Assembly (NCBI GenBank): GCA_026126125.1
Contig: JAHCJW010000015.1
Coordinates: forward strand, 1-36,271
Direction: 5' to 3'
DNA length: 36,271 nt
Source of the DNA: Devosia sp.
Lineage (GTDB): Bacteria > Pseudomonadota > Alphaproteobacteria > Rhizobiales > Devosiaceae
Of the stretch, positions 16,637 through 24,602 are shown in pieces; positions within the stretch are counted from its first letter, which is position 1, and each line of letters starts with the position of its first letter. The notes below the pieces were generated by a model, which saw only the letters and a program-made list of their open reading frames with translations, had not been told where the DNA came from and made no database searches. Both the position numbers and the translations under genes were made by a program.

Positions 16637-18391
16637 ATGAAGGGCAGAGGACTGAACAGCATCCCCATCCGGTTTGCTGTGATGACGGCACTCACGGCGG
16701 CCCTTTGCGTCGCTGCTCAAATTTATCTCTGGGTCGGCATTGGCCATGAAGAGGCCGCTTCCCCGCTGGTCGCGATCATCGTTGTTTGCGCCATTGCCAT
16801 CCCCACCACGATTACCTGGGCGGCGGCCAGCAAACTGACCAGTCAGATCCGGGCGCTCCGCACCAGCACGGAAGCCATCGTGGCAGGGGACTTCGACAGC
16901 CCCGTCAGTGTCGATTGCGCCTGCGAAGTGGGTGGCCTGGCCGATAGCTTTCGCAAAATGGTCGGACGGCTCAACTCCAATATCCTGCGCATGAACATTC
17001 TCGCCTATAGTGATGCGCTGACCGGCCTGCCCAACCGGGTCGTGGCGACGCATATGCTCCACCACCTGACCGAGCCCGGCAATAACGGACAGGGCGCCAT
17101 CCTGTTCATCGACCTCGACGGCTTCAAGCAGGTCAACGACACGCATGGTCATGAAGCCGGCGACGAATTGCTCAAGCAGGTCAGTCTTCGCATTATCGAA
17201 CGGGGTCTGGGTCGAAGCCCGGAGCAATTGGACGCCTGCACGACGCCCTATGGCGAGCTATGCGAGCGGGCCCCGCAAGATATCGTCTTCGTCCGTTTCG
17301 CCGGCGATGAATTCGTGGCGCTGCTGCCCGATGTTACCGGGCTGGATGCGCTGGAAGCCGTGGCGACGGCGATTTTGACCTCGCTCAACGAGCCTTTCAT
17401 TATCGGGGGGAATGCAGTCAATATCAGTGCTAGTATCGGCATCGCCCGCACGCCGATCGACAGCAACAATCCGGCAGAATTGCTGAATTTTGCTGACATC
17501 GCCATGTATTCCGTCAAGGAATCGGGCCGAAACGGCTTCAAGTTCTTCGATCATTCGATGCGCGATCTGGTGGTCGAGCGCAACAGGATCGAATCCGATT
17601 TGCGGCAGGCCCTCGCCGGTGACGAACTGACCCTGCATTATCAGCCTAAGCTCTGCGCGGTGACGCAGGAGCTTGCCGGGGTTGAAGCGCTGGCCCGCTG
17701 GCATCATCCGACGCGGGGGATGGTTTCCCCGGGCACATTTATCCCCATCGCGGAGAAAGCCGGGCTTATGCCGGTCATGGGAGCGAGTATCCTTCGAACC
17801 GCCATTCGTCAGTGCCGGGCATGGCTGGATGATGGGATCAGACGCAAGGTCGCGGTCAATATTTCGCCCGCCCAGTTCGAAGACCCAAACCTGGTGCCCG
17901 AGATTTTGGCAATGCTGCGGGAACATCAGGTCGAGCCGGATCTGTTGGAGCTGGAAATCACCGAATCGATGCTGATGTCCGACTTCGGCGCCACCAGAGA
18001 TCGCGTCATGCAGCTGCAAAAAGCCGGGATAACCATTTCCATCGATGACTTCGGAACCGGCTTTTCCAATCTCGCCCAGCTGGCCAAACTACCGTTCAAC
18101 GCCATCAAGATCGATCAATCGCTGATTGCCGACATCGGCAAGAACGGAAAGAGCGAGAACATCGTCAAGGCCATCGTGGATATGACGCACGCGCTGGGAC
18201 ACAATACAATCGCCGAGGGCATCGAGACACCCGAACAGCTCAATTTCCTGCAACGGATTGGCTGCGATCAGGTGCAGGGCTTCCTCCTCGGCCGGCCCAT
18301 GCCCGCCGCAGAACTCACAGGCTGGGAGGAAGCGCGGTCGCAAAGCCCCGTCACCCAGATGCAGCAGCATATCGCCAATGCCCTGAGTTAG
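16637..18391 (+). CDS. Membrane HAMP-GGDEF-EAL cyclic-di-GMP enzyme
   Basis: A 584-residue protein with two N-terminal membrane helices (about residues 11-32 and 43-62), a HAMP linker (about 63-118), a diguanylate cyclase domain and an EAL phosphodiesterase domain. The cyclase signature reads AGDEF (222-226), a variant found in active enzymes. About 25 extra residues with two Cys (C201, C209) sit just before it. The phosphodiesterase has EAL (350-352), NISPAQF, ITESM and DDFGTG (470-475), so it looks catalytically complete. It may make or break c-di-GMP, with EAL activity the safer call. The ATG at 16637 has GAGGAGA 6 nt upstream; the GTG at 16622 is less likely. It follows the chemoreceptor gene, linking two motility/attachment outputs. 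Confidence 0.92.
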   Translation: MKGRGLNSIPIRFAVMTALTAALCVAAQIYLWVGIGHEEAASPLVAIIVVCAIAIPTTITWAAASKLTSQIRALRTSTEAIVAGDFDSPVSVDCACEVGGLADSFRKMVGRLNSNILRMNILAYSDALTGLPNRVVATHMLHHLTEPGNNGQGAILFIDLDGFKQVNDTHGHEAGDELLKQVSLRIIERGLGRSPEQLDACTTPYGELCERAPQDIVFVRFAGDEFVALLPDVTGLDALEAVATAILTSLNEPFIIGGNAVNISASIGIARTPIDSNNPAELLNFADIAMYSVKESGRNGFKFFDHSMRDLVVERNRIESDLRQALAGDELTLHYQPKLCAVTQELAGVEALARWHHPTRGMVSPGTFIPIAEKAGLMPVMGASILRTAIRQCRAWLDDGIRRKVAVNISPAQFEDPNLVPEILAMLREHQVEPDLLELEITESMLMSDFGATRDRVMQLQKAGITISIDDFGTGFSNLAQLAKLPFNAIKIDQSLIADIGKNGKSENIVKAIVDMTHALGHNTIAEGIETPEQLNFLQRIGCDQVQGFLLGRPMPAAELTGWEEARSQSPVTQMQQHIANALS

Positions 18392-18643
18392 GGGGGCTCT
18401 CCGGGAGAGAAGGAAACCCAAAATTTGATCGCATCAAGCTCACAAACCAATGTGTATCATGCACATTTCGTATTCGATGTGGTTTCGACGTCGCCGGCCA
18501 TCGAGGGGGTTCGAATCTCCCCGACTGCGCCCGCGGCACCATGGCCATGCGCCCATCTGTGGACAGCAATAATCTGACAACCCCTTGCCGGCATCGGTAA
18601 TATCACGCCAATCAAAAACGGAACGACTGGATGGAAACGACCG

Positions 18644-20053
18644 TCAGTCAGCGTGCGCGGCCGCCGCGGTTTCGGCGGCAATAATGCCGAAGATGCTGGC
18701 CTTCGAGAGGCCGCCGGAATAGCCGGCGAAGCTGCCGCCTTCGAGGCCGCCCGTCGTCGCGCCCGCGGCGAGCAGGCCCGCGATGGGGCGTCCGGCCTGA
18801 TCGAGAACCCGGGCCTTTTCGTCGGTCAGGATACCACCCATCGTATAGGTAAGACCCGCGCAGACCGGCATGGCGTGGAACGGACCCCGATTGATCGGCC
18901 AGGGCGTGTAAAGCGCGGTTGTGCGCGGCACGTCGAGGCTTGCGCCGGTCTCCAATGCGAGATTGTAGCGAGCGATTGTCTCGCCCAAACGATCGGGGGA
19001 AAGCGCAAGCCGGGTTGCCAGATCGCCAATGCTGGCGGCGGAGGTGATCCTCCCGCCAGCGGCGGGGAGATAGGGATTGGCCGGCAGCAGCCAGTTTCGC
19101 CCCGGCCCGTTCCAGATCGCCTCATCGAAGATCACATATGCCGAGAGCGGATCGGGCAGCCGGGCAATGGCGTTGCTGGCGCTGATACCCCCCAATCCTT
19201 CGTCGCAAAAGCGGTTGGCGTTGCCATCGACCAGGACGCCTGCCGAAGCCAGGGAGTCGAGTACCGGAAAGGGCCACAAACTATTATTTTCCATCGCGTC
19301 GCGATGGTGCAGGTGTCCGTAGAAAGCCTGCATGCCCACCAGTTGAGCGCCGATTTCGCGGGCCATGCGGATGCCAGAGCCTCGTCCAGTGCCGGCATTG
19401 CGCATCAATAACCGGTCGGGCGCCGCGCTCACGAATTCGGCCAGCAATGCCTTGTCCGCCTGGAAGCCGCCGTCGCACAGCACGACGACTGGCGCGTAAA
19501 GGTCGGTCTCGACCCCGCCATGCCGCACCACCACGCCTTCGCATCGCCCCGACCGCATGATGAGGCTCAGCGCCTCGTGCCCCAGTTGCAGGCGGCCGCC
19601 CCGATCCTTGAGCGCCTTGACCAGCGTCCTCAGCATCACGTCGCCCGCGCGGCCCCGCCAATGGAGACCCGTGCGGCGCACGCGCGGCGGGGCCAGCGAA
19701 AACTTGCGCAGCCCGTCAGGGCCGGCTTTCATGAAGGTCACGCCTTGGGCGCGGAGCCAGTCAATGGCAAACCGGGCCCGGTCGCCGAGCGCCGAGGCCA
19801 GCGCCGGTACGCCCTCGCCGCGCGTGACCCGCGCGACCGCGCGCGCAATGTCGTCGGCCGGACGAACCATGTCATCCATAGTGATATGGAACAGGCCACC
19901 CGAGATGCGGGAGTTGCAAGCGTAAAGCTCGTCTTCACCTGCCTCCAGAACGCAAACATCGAGGCCCAATTCGGCAGCGCGATTGGCCGCCGACAGTCCC
20001 GCCAGGCCCGCGCCCACGATCAGGATGTCGGCAATAGGGGCCGGCCGGCTCAT
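18644..20053 (-). CDS. FAD-dependent dehydrogenase/reductase (fumarate-reductase flavoprotein superfamily)
   Basis: A 469-residue flavoprotein. The dinucleotide-binding motif GAGLAGLSAAN begins about residue 14, NSRISGGLFH follows, and the C-terminal FAD region reads TYTMGGILTD...AGLLAAGATTGGLEGGSFAGYSGGLSKASIFG. These are the landmarks of the FAD_binding_2 superfamily: fumarate reductase, 3-ketosteroid delta-1-dehydrogenase, tricarballylate dehydrogenase TcuA. Proteins of this type insert or reduce a C=C bond next to a carbonyl or carboxylate. The substrate is not identifiable. The ATG at 20051-20053 overlaps the stop of the small membrane protein gene (ATGA). That coupling suggests a membrane partner, as TcuA has its membrane electron acceptor TcuB. 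It belongs to the IclR-cupin operon or lies just downstream of it. Confidence 0.88.
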   Translation of the reverse strand: MSRPAPIADILIVGAGLAGLSAANRAAELGLDVCVLEAGEDELYACNSRISGGLFHITMDDMVRPADDIARAVARVTRGEGVPALASALGDRARFAIDWLRAQGVTFMKAGPDGLRKFSLAPPRVRRTGLHWRGRAGDVMLRTLVKALKDRGGRLQLGHEALSLIMRSGRCEGVVVRHGGVETDLYAPVVVLCDGGFQADKALLAEFVSAAPDRLLMRNAGTGRGSGIRMAREIGAQLVGMQAFYGHLHHRDAMENNSLWPFPVLDSLASAGVLVDGNANRFCDEGLGGISASNAIARLPDPLSAYVIFDEAIWNGPGRNWLLPANPYLPAAGGRITSAASIGDLATRLALSPDRLGETIARYNLALETGASLDVPRTTALYTPWPINRGPFHAMPVCAGLTYTMGGILTDEKARVLDQAGRPIAGLLAAGATTGGLEGGSFAGYSGGLSKASIFGIIAAETAAAAHAD

Positions 20054-20274
20054 CGGGGCATCAACGCATCGGCAAGAATGCGCAGCACCTCGACATAGCT
20101 CTGGACGACCAGCCACAGCACCGCGCCGCCCGCAATGCCGGCGCCCAGCCAGAGCAACGATGCACCCTGCCAGACGAGAACGAGGCTTGCCAGAAGAGGC
20201 GCGAGGCCCAACAAGACAGCCAGGATCGCTCCCCAGCGCACAAGAAAGTTCACGACCGGATAGGATGGCAACAT
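20050..20274 (-). CDS. Small two-helix membrane protein coupled to the flavoprotein
   Basis: A 74-residue protein that I do not recognise. Two hydrophobic segments (about residues 10-36, AILAVLLGLAPLLASLVLV, and 39-60, LLWLGAGIAGGAVLWLVV) are joined by a very short turn. A C-terminal amphipathic stretch SYVEVLRILADALMPR follows. Its TGA overlaps the flavoprotein ATG in an ATGA junction, so ribosomes probably pass from one to the other. It lies 148 bp downstream of the cupin gene. The shape and coupling fit a membrane anchor or quinone-side partner of the flavoprotein, but that is inference; no heme-ligand histidines are present. Confidence 0.72.
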   Translation of the reverse strand: MLPSYPVVNFLVRWGAILAVLLGLAPLLASLVLVWQGASLLWLGAGIAGGAVLWLVVQSYVEVLRILADALMPR

Positions 20275-20422
20275 AGGATCAATTCTTCATTTCTCGACTT
20301 GCCGCGACGTCGGAAAACCTGACCGGCGAGCATGATGCGAGCACTATTTGGGCATGATCCGGCCTGCCACGGATCGCAGCAAGCCGGAATGGGGTGCGAT
20401 TTTCGGAAGGATGACGGAGCGC

Positions 20423-20845
20423 TCAGGCGCGCCGATAGCCCACAAGCGCGGCGTCATCGACGTCGGGCAGGTTGACGACGATATTTTCTGGCGTCCGCGT
20501 CGTCAGCCAAACGAGATCTTCGGTTGTGCTGAGATTGACCTCGACATGCGGCATGAAGGGGGGCACGAAAACGAAATCGCCTTCCACCATATCGACCCAT
20601 TCCGAATAGCCGGCGCCATAATAGATGCGCCCGTGGCCGCTGAGAACATAGCCGCCCGTTTCGGCTTCCCCATGATGATGGGGCAAGGAGCGATAGCCGG
20701 GCAGGTTGCTCACCTTGCCGAACCAGATCTTGGTCGCGGGCGTGTGCTGCGGGCTCACGCCGGAAACCCGGATCGCGCCACCGGACTGGCCGGTTTCGGT
20801 GTTTTCCTGACCCTTGCGGGTCACCACCGGCACAATTGCTGTCAT
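20423..20845 (-). CDS. Cupin-domain protein
   Basis: A 140-residue single cupin. The first metal motif reads PHHHGEAETGGYVLSGHG (about residues 55-72), giving the His-x-His...Glu...Gly pattern, and the second is GDFVFVPPFMPHVEV. The histidines and glutamate are intact, so a metal-dependent isomerase, lyase or small-molecule binding role is possible; many such proteins in catabolic operons remain unassigned. AAAGGAAAAGAC precedes the ATG. It lies 25 bp downstream of the IclR gene and is probably cotranscribed with it and with the membrane protein and flavoprotein that follow. Confidence 0.87.
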   Translation of the reverse strand: MTAIVPVVTRKGQENTETGQSGGAIRVSGVSPQHTPATKIWFGKVSNLPGYRSLPHHHGEAETGGYVLSGHGRIYYGAGYSEWVDMVEGDFVFVPPFMPHVEVNLSTTEDLVWLTTRTPENIVVNLPDVDDAALVGYRRA

Positions 20846-20870
20846 GTCTTTTCCTTTCGAGTGGACAGGT

Positions 20871-21674
20871 TTATTTCGTCGCCTCCGCCGCTTCGACGTC
20901 TTGGTGCACCGGTGCAGCTTTCGCCGTGGTTGCGGGGCCGTTCAGTTCCAGCATGATCCGGTCGGCAATGCCGACGATCTCGCTACGCACCGCAGCCTGA
21001 TCTGCCGCATCGAAGACCGGGCGGGGAATTGCGAAAACAATGCTGCCGACCACACGCTGATCAGCATCGAACAGCGCGGCGCCGACGCCGACCGAACCGG
21101 AGGCAATTTCCTCAAGCGTCACGCAGGCGCGCTGCTTGCGCAGGCGGGTCATATTCATACGAAACTGCTTCCAGTCGTCGCCGAGACCAGCCTGCCGAAT
21201 TTCGTCGACATGGCCCAGCATCAGACTGCGCAATTGATAGGGGGTCAGATTGGCCAGGATGACTTTGGCCATGGCGCCGTAGAACATCGGCAGCGGCTTG
21301 CCGCGCTCATATATAGGGTCGAGTGATTTATCCGGCCAGGTCGTATGCGAGCAGATGACCCGGTTGCCGTAGTAGCGCGACAATATCAGATTGTAGCCCA
21401 GCCGGGTACTGACCTCCACCATCAGCGGCTTGGCCACCGACAGCAGATCGTCCGAGCGCCGCTGCAAGCGGTCGAGTTCCAGAATACGCGCGCCAAGGCT
21501 GTAGGCGCCGCTCGATGACTGCACCAGAAGACCGGCATCCGTCAGGCTTTGCAGATAGCGATAGGCGCTGGAGCGCGAGGCCCCCGTCAGCGCCTCCACC
21601 TGGTCAGGGGTCACGACCGCTGTCTGGTCGTTGAACAGATTGAGTATCGATAGCGTCTTGTCGAGGCTGTTCAT
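20871..21674 (-). CDS. IclR-family transcriptional regulator
   Basis: A 267-residue regulator with an N-terminal winged helix (about residues 1-60, SLDKTLSILNLFNDQ...TGASRSSAYRYLQSLTDAGLL) and a C-terminal GAF-like effector domain (VSTRLGYNLILSRYY...GSVGVGAALFDADQRVVGSIVFAIP). IclR proteins usually control neighbouring catabolic genes in response to a pathway acid. It starts at the head of the minus-strand operon and diverges from the FAH-transporter operon, with nested palindromes in the 219-bp gap between them. The last 20 or so residues (TTAKAAPVHQDVEAAEATK) form a low-complexity tail beyond the domain. Confidence 0.9.
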   Translation of the reverse strand: MNSLDKTLSILNLFNDQTAVVTPDQVEALTGASRSSAYRYLQSLTDAGLLVQSSSGAYSLGARILELDRLQRRSDDLLSVAKPLMVEVSTRLGYNLILSRYYGNRVICSHTTWPDKSLDPIYERGKPLPMFYGAMAKVILANLTPYQLRSLMLGHVDEIRQAGLGDDWKQFRMNMTRLRKQRACVTLEEIASGSVGVGAALFDADQRVVGSIVFAIPRPVFDAADQAAVRSEIVGIADRIMLELNGPATTAKAAPVHQDVEAAEATK

Positions 21675-21805
21675 GCCACTCCTTTGCTCCGCGGTGCCGA
21701 ATTAGCCATTGCAGTCCCATTACCGACTAACACGCTTCCAGATCTTGTTCAGCCAGCGCGACCGACCTCGATCCGTACGGTTCACAAACACCCTCAATAA
21801 GAGAC

Positions 21806-21840
21806 TTGTATCAAATCCCACAATGTGAGACAAGATACAA
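21806..21840. promoter_or_regulatory. Nested palindromes in the IclR/FAH divergent gap (likely IclR operator)
   Basis: Outer arms TTGTATC (21806-21812) and GATACAA (21834-21840) enclose an inner near-palindrome TCCCACA-A-TGTGAGA (21816-21830, one mismatch). GAGAC..G.ATAC also recurs directly (21801-21812 and 21827-21838). The site is 54 bp upstream of the FAH gene and 132 bp upstream of the IclR gene, a good position for control of both operons. Confidence 0.65.
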
Positions 21841-21893
21841 ACTGCGTTAAATAGGAATAGTTAATATTCTAGGAAAACGACTGGGGAGACGCT

Positions 21894-22814
21894 ATGCGGT
21901 TCGTGGCATTGCAGGCTGGACATCAGATCCGAATTGGCGTCATCGAGGACGCCACCGTGCGCCTGTTGCCGTGCGCGGCAGGCGATCTCACCGACATCAT
22001 CGCGGCTGGGCCGGCCGGCATGGAGCGCGTGCAGGCCAGCCTCATGCTGCCTGACCTGCCTCGCCTTCCCCTTGCGGACATCGAACCACTTGCGCCGCTG
22101 ACCCGGTTCAGCCGTGACATCCTCTGCACCGGATGGAATTATCACGCTCACTTCGAGGAAAGCGTGGGCAAGCGAGGAGCGCAGGAAGTTGAGCGCCCCA
22201 AGGCGCCGACTTTCTTCACCAAGGCGCCGAGCGCGGTCATTGGTCCGCGTGATCCCATCGCTTTCGACGCTGGCCTTTCCCAATGCTGGGACTATGAGGC
22301 GGAAATCGCGCTGATCATCGGCCGCGACATCTTCAGCCCGACCGTCGCGGAGGCAGAGGCGGCCATATTTGGCTATTGCCTTGCCAACGATATTTCTCAG
22401 CGCGACCTCCAACGCCGCCACGGAGGACAATGGCTCAAGGGAAAAAGCGTGGACCGCACTATGCCGCTCGGCCCTTATGTCGTGACGGCCGACGAGATCG
22501 ACCTTTCGCAGGTGGTGCTCGAATGTCTGGTCAATGGGGAAACGCGCCAGCAGGCCCGGGCATCCCAGATGGCGTTCTCAGTGGGTGAGCTCGTCGCCGA
22601 ACTCGCCTTCGGCATGACGCTGCGTGCTGGCGACGTGGTCTTGACCGGCACGCCAAGCGGCATCGGCTCGGCCCACGAGCCCCCCGTTTATCTTTCCGAA
22701 GGCGATGAGGTGATCGTCCGCGCCACCGGCATGGGCGAATTGCGCAACGTGCTGCGCGCCGCCGACCTCGTCCGCAATTCTCCGGTCCCAGCGCGTCTTG
22801 TGGCCAACCAATAA
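21894..22814 (+). CDS. Fumarylacetoacetate-hydrolase-family protein
   Basis: A 306-residue FAH-fold enzyme; the family contains C-C bond hydrolases, decarboxylases and hydratases acting on 2-keto acids with a bound Mg2+ or Ca2+. Family marks include WDYEAEIALIIGRD (metal-site acid residues), GYCLANDISQRDLQ, KGKSVDRTMPLGPYVV and GDVVLTGTPSGIG near the C-terminus. The N-terminal 70 residues form the small variable domain. GGGGAGAC lies ahead of the ATG. It is the first gene of the divergent operon and probably performs a late step on a ring-opened or beta-dicarbonyl intermediate. The exact reaction cannot be told. Confidence 0.9.
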   Translation: MRFVALQAGHQIRIGVIEDATVRLLPCAAGDLTDIIAAGPAGMERVQASLMLPDLPRLPLADIEPLAPLTRFSRDILCTGWNYHAHFEESVGKRGAQEVERPKAPTFFTKAPSAVIGPRDPIAFDAGLSQCWDYEAEIALIIGRDIFSPTVAEAEAAIFGYCLANDISQRDLQRRHGGQWLKGKSVDRTMPLGPYVVTADEIDLSQVVLECLVNGETRQQARASQMAFSVGELVAELAFGMTLRAGDVVLTGTPSGIGSAHEPPVYLSEGDEVIVRATGMGELRNVLRAADLVRNSPVPARLVANQ

Positions 22815-23176
22815 TGCAAATCGAAGCGAGTGAGCCGATGATCGTCGAAGAACGAATTTATGTCCTGCATACCTGGGCAGAAATGTCGGAATATCTGCAA
22901 ATCTATGAAAATGAGGGCCTTCCGGCCCAGCGCCCGATTCTGGGCGGGTTTCTGGGCTATTTCACCACCGAGTTGGGCACGCAGAACCAATTGATCCATC
23001 TGTGGGGCTATGAAAGCCTTGATGACCGGGCGCGCCGACGGGCGCTGCTTGGCGCCGATCCGCAGTGGCAAGCCTGTCTCAAGAAGATCAGGCCCATGAT
23101 CATGACGATGGAAAACCGCATCATGTATCCGACCTCCTTCTCGCCGCTCCGGTCCTTGCCGGCGGCAGGGCAATAA
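22814..23176 (+). CDS. NIPSNAP-family protein
   Basis: A 120-residue protein with the ferredoxin-like alpha/beta pattern of the NIPSNAP family: EERIYVLHTWAEMSEYLQIYENEGLPAQ at the start, then LGYFTTELGTQNQLIHLWGYESLDDRARRRALL. Bacterial members are frequent in catabolic operons, but their biochemical role is not established. The ATG at 22814 overlaps the FAH stop by one base (TAATG), implying coupling. A second ATG at 22838 (MIVEERIY) would match the usual NIPSNAP N-terminus more closely. Confidence 0.82.
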   Translation: MQIEASEPMIVEERIYVLHTWAEMSEYLQIYENEGLPAQRPILGGFLGYFTTELGTQNQLIHLWGYESLDDRARRRALLGADPQWQACLKKIRPMIMTMENRIMYPTSFSPLRSLPAAGQ

Positions 23177-23250
23177 GGCTTGGCGTCGGGCCAAGGGCCT
23201 TGGCGCGACCAGCATCGAACAGCTGCGGACGACATCGCGGAAACAGGAAA

Positions 23251-23934
23251 ATGAACCTCAATTACTCTTTCCTAGCCCAACACATCCCCAAGCTGGTGGA
23301 CGGCGCCTGGATGACCATCGTGTTGTCATCCTCGTCCATCGCGCTCGGCTTCATCATCGGCACCCTGCTCGCGGTGGCTCGCAGATCGTCCTTTCCGGTG
23401 CTGCGGTTCCTGACCGCCGCCTATGTGGAAATCATCCGCAACACGCCGCTCCTGATCCAGATATTCCTGACCTTCTTCGGATTGTCGATGCTGGGACCAC
23501 GCCTGCCCGCGGCGCTCGTCGCGGTCATAGCGCTCACCATCAATACGGCGGCCTATAGCTCCGAAATCGTCCGCGCCGGCTTTGATTCGATCAAGCCGGG
23601 CCAGTGGGAGGCCGGCGAGGCGCTAGGGCTTTCCAGAGCCCAGGTCTATTGGCACGTGGCGCTGCTGCCGGCCATCGAGCGGGTCTACCCCTCCCTGTCC
23701 AGCCAGTTCGTTTTGCTGATGCTGGCCTCTTCGATCACCTCACAGATTTCGGTCGAGGAACTGACGGGGGTCGCCAATTATCTTCAGGCCACCAGCTATC
23801 GACCGTTCGAGACCTATACGGTGACCGCCCTCATCTATCTGGCGCTTTCCCTGGCGCTGAGGGGCGTGCTGTGGCTCGTCGGACGGATCATTTTCCCCCG
23901 CCAGCACAGGCTGCGCAAGGCGGTAACGGCATGA
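23251..23934 (+). CDS. Polar amino-acid-type ABC transporter permease 1
   Basis: A 227-residue inner-membrane permease of the HisM/GlnP type with about five hydrophobic segments. The EAA loop that contacts the ATPase reads GQWEAGEALGLSRAQVYWHVALLPAIER. The ATG at 23251 has AGGAAA in front; an in-frame extension back to 23065 overlaps the NIPSNAP gene and is not protein-like. The stop overlaps the next permease start as ATGA. The two permeases probably form a heterodimer. Confidence 0.92.
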   Translation: MNLNYSFLAQHIPKLVDGAWMTIVLSSSSIALGFIIGTLLAVARRSSFPVLRFLTAAYVEIIRNTPLLIQIFLTFFGLSMLGPRLPAALVAVIALTINTAAYSSEIVRAGFDSIKPGQWEAGEALGLSRAQVYWHVALLPAIERVYPSLSSQFVLLMLASSITSQISVEELTGVANYLQATSYRPFETYTVTALIYLALSLALRGVLWLVGRIIFPRQHRLRKAVTA

Positions 23935-24602
23935 ATATCCTCTTCAACCAGACCTATATCGGGTTCCTGCTGAATGGCGCTCTCTGGACAATTCTATTAT
24001 CCGCGCTGGCCTTTTTCTTCGGTGGCTTTGTCGGTGGTGCCATCGCTCTCATGCGCATCTCCCCGGCGCGCTGGGCCCGCTCCATGGCCACGCTCTATAT
24101 CCAGTTGATCCAGGGCACGCCGCTGATGGTGATCCTGTTTCTGATATATTTCGGCCTGCCGGCCCTGGGCGTGAACGTCTCGCCCCTCATCGCCGCCACG
24201 GTATCGATGACCATCTATGTCAGCGCCTATCTGGGCGAAATCTGGCGCGGTTCGATCCAGTCCGTTCCAAAGGAACAGTGGGAGGCCGCAGAGTGCCTGG
24301 CTCTCACCCGCACCCAGCGCATGACCCAGGTCATCCTGCCTCAGGCGGTTCGCATTGCAACGCCGCCGACCGTGGGGTTCCTGGTGCAGATCGTCAAGAA
24401 CACCTCGCTGGTATCGGTGGTGGGATTTGTGGAACTGGCCCGCTCGGCGCAATTGATCAACAACTCCACCTTCCAGCCCTTCGCCGTCTACATGATCGTC
24501 GCCGTCATCTATTTCGCCATCTGCTTTCCGCTCTCGATGCTGAGCCGCAAGCTTGAGGCCAGGACCGGCTATGCAGGCAAGAAACAAGGCCTTACGCCAT
24601 GA
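23931..24602 (+). CDS. Polar amino-acid-type ABC transporter permease 2
   Basis: A 223-residue partner permease with the same fold. N-terminal helices are followed by LIQGTPLMVILFLIYFGLP, the signature near the His/Glu/Gln permease entry, and the EAA loop EQWEAAECLALTRTQRMTQVILPQAVR. It overlaps its neighbours at both ends by ATGA, so permease 1, permease 2 and the ATPase should be made stoichiometrically. Confidence 0.92.
   Translation: MNILFNQTYIGFLLNGALWTILLSALAFFFGGFVGGAIALMRISPARWARSMATLYIQLIQGTPLMVILFLIYFGLPALGVNVSPLIAATVSMTIYVSAYLGEIWRGSIQSVPKEQWEAAECLALTRTQRMTQVILPQAVRIATPPTVGFLVQIVKNTSLVSVVGFVELARSAQLINNSTFQPFAVYMIVAVIYFAICFPLSMLSRKLEARTGYAGKKQGLTP

Noticed and set aside
18505-18541. 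Possible tRNA gene
   Set aside because: The T arm is good, but the acceptor stem, anticodon arm and correct 3' spacing are missing, so it is kept only as a finding and not annotated as a tRNA.
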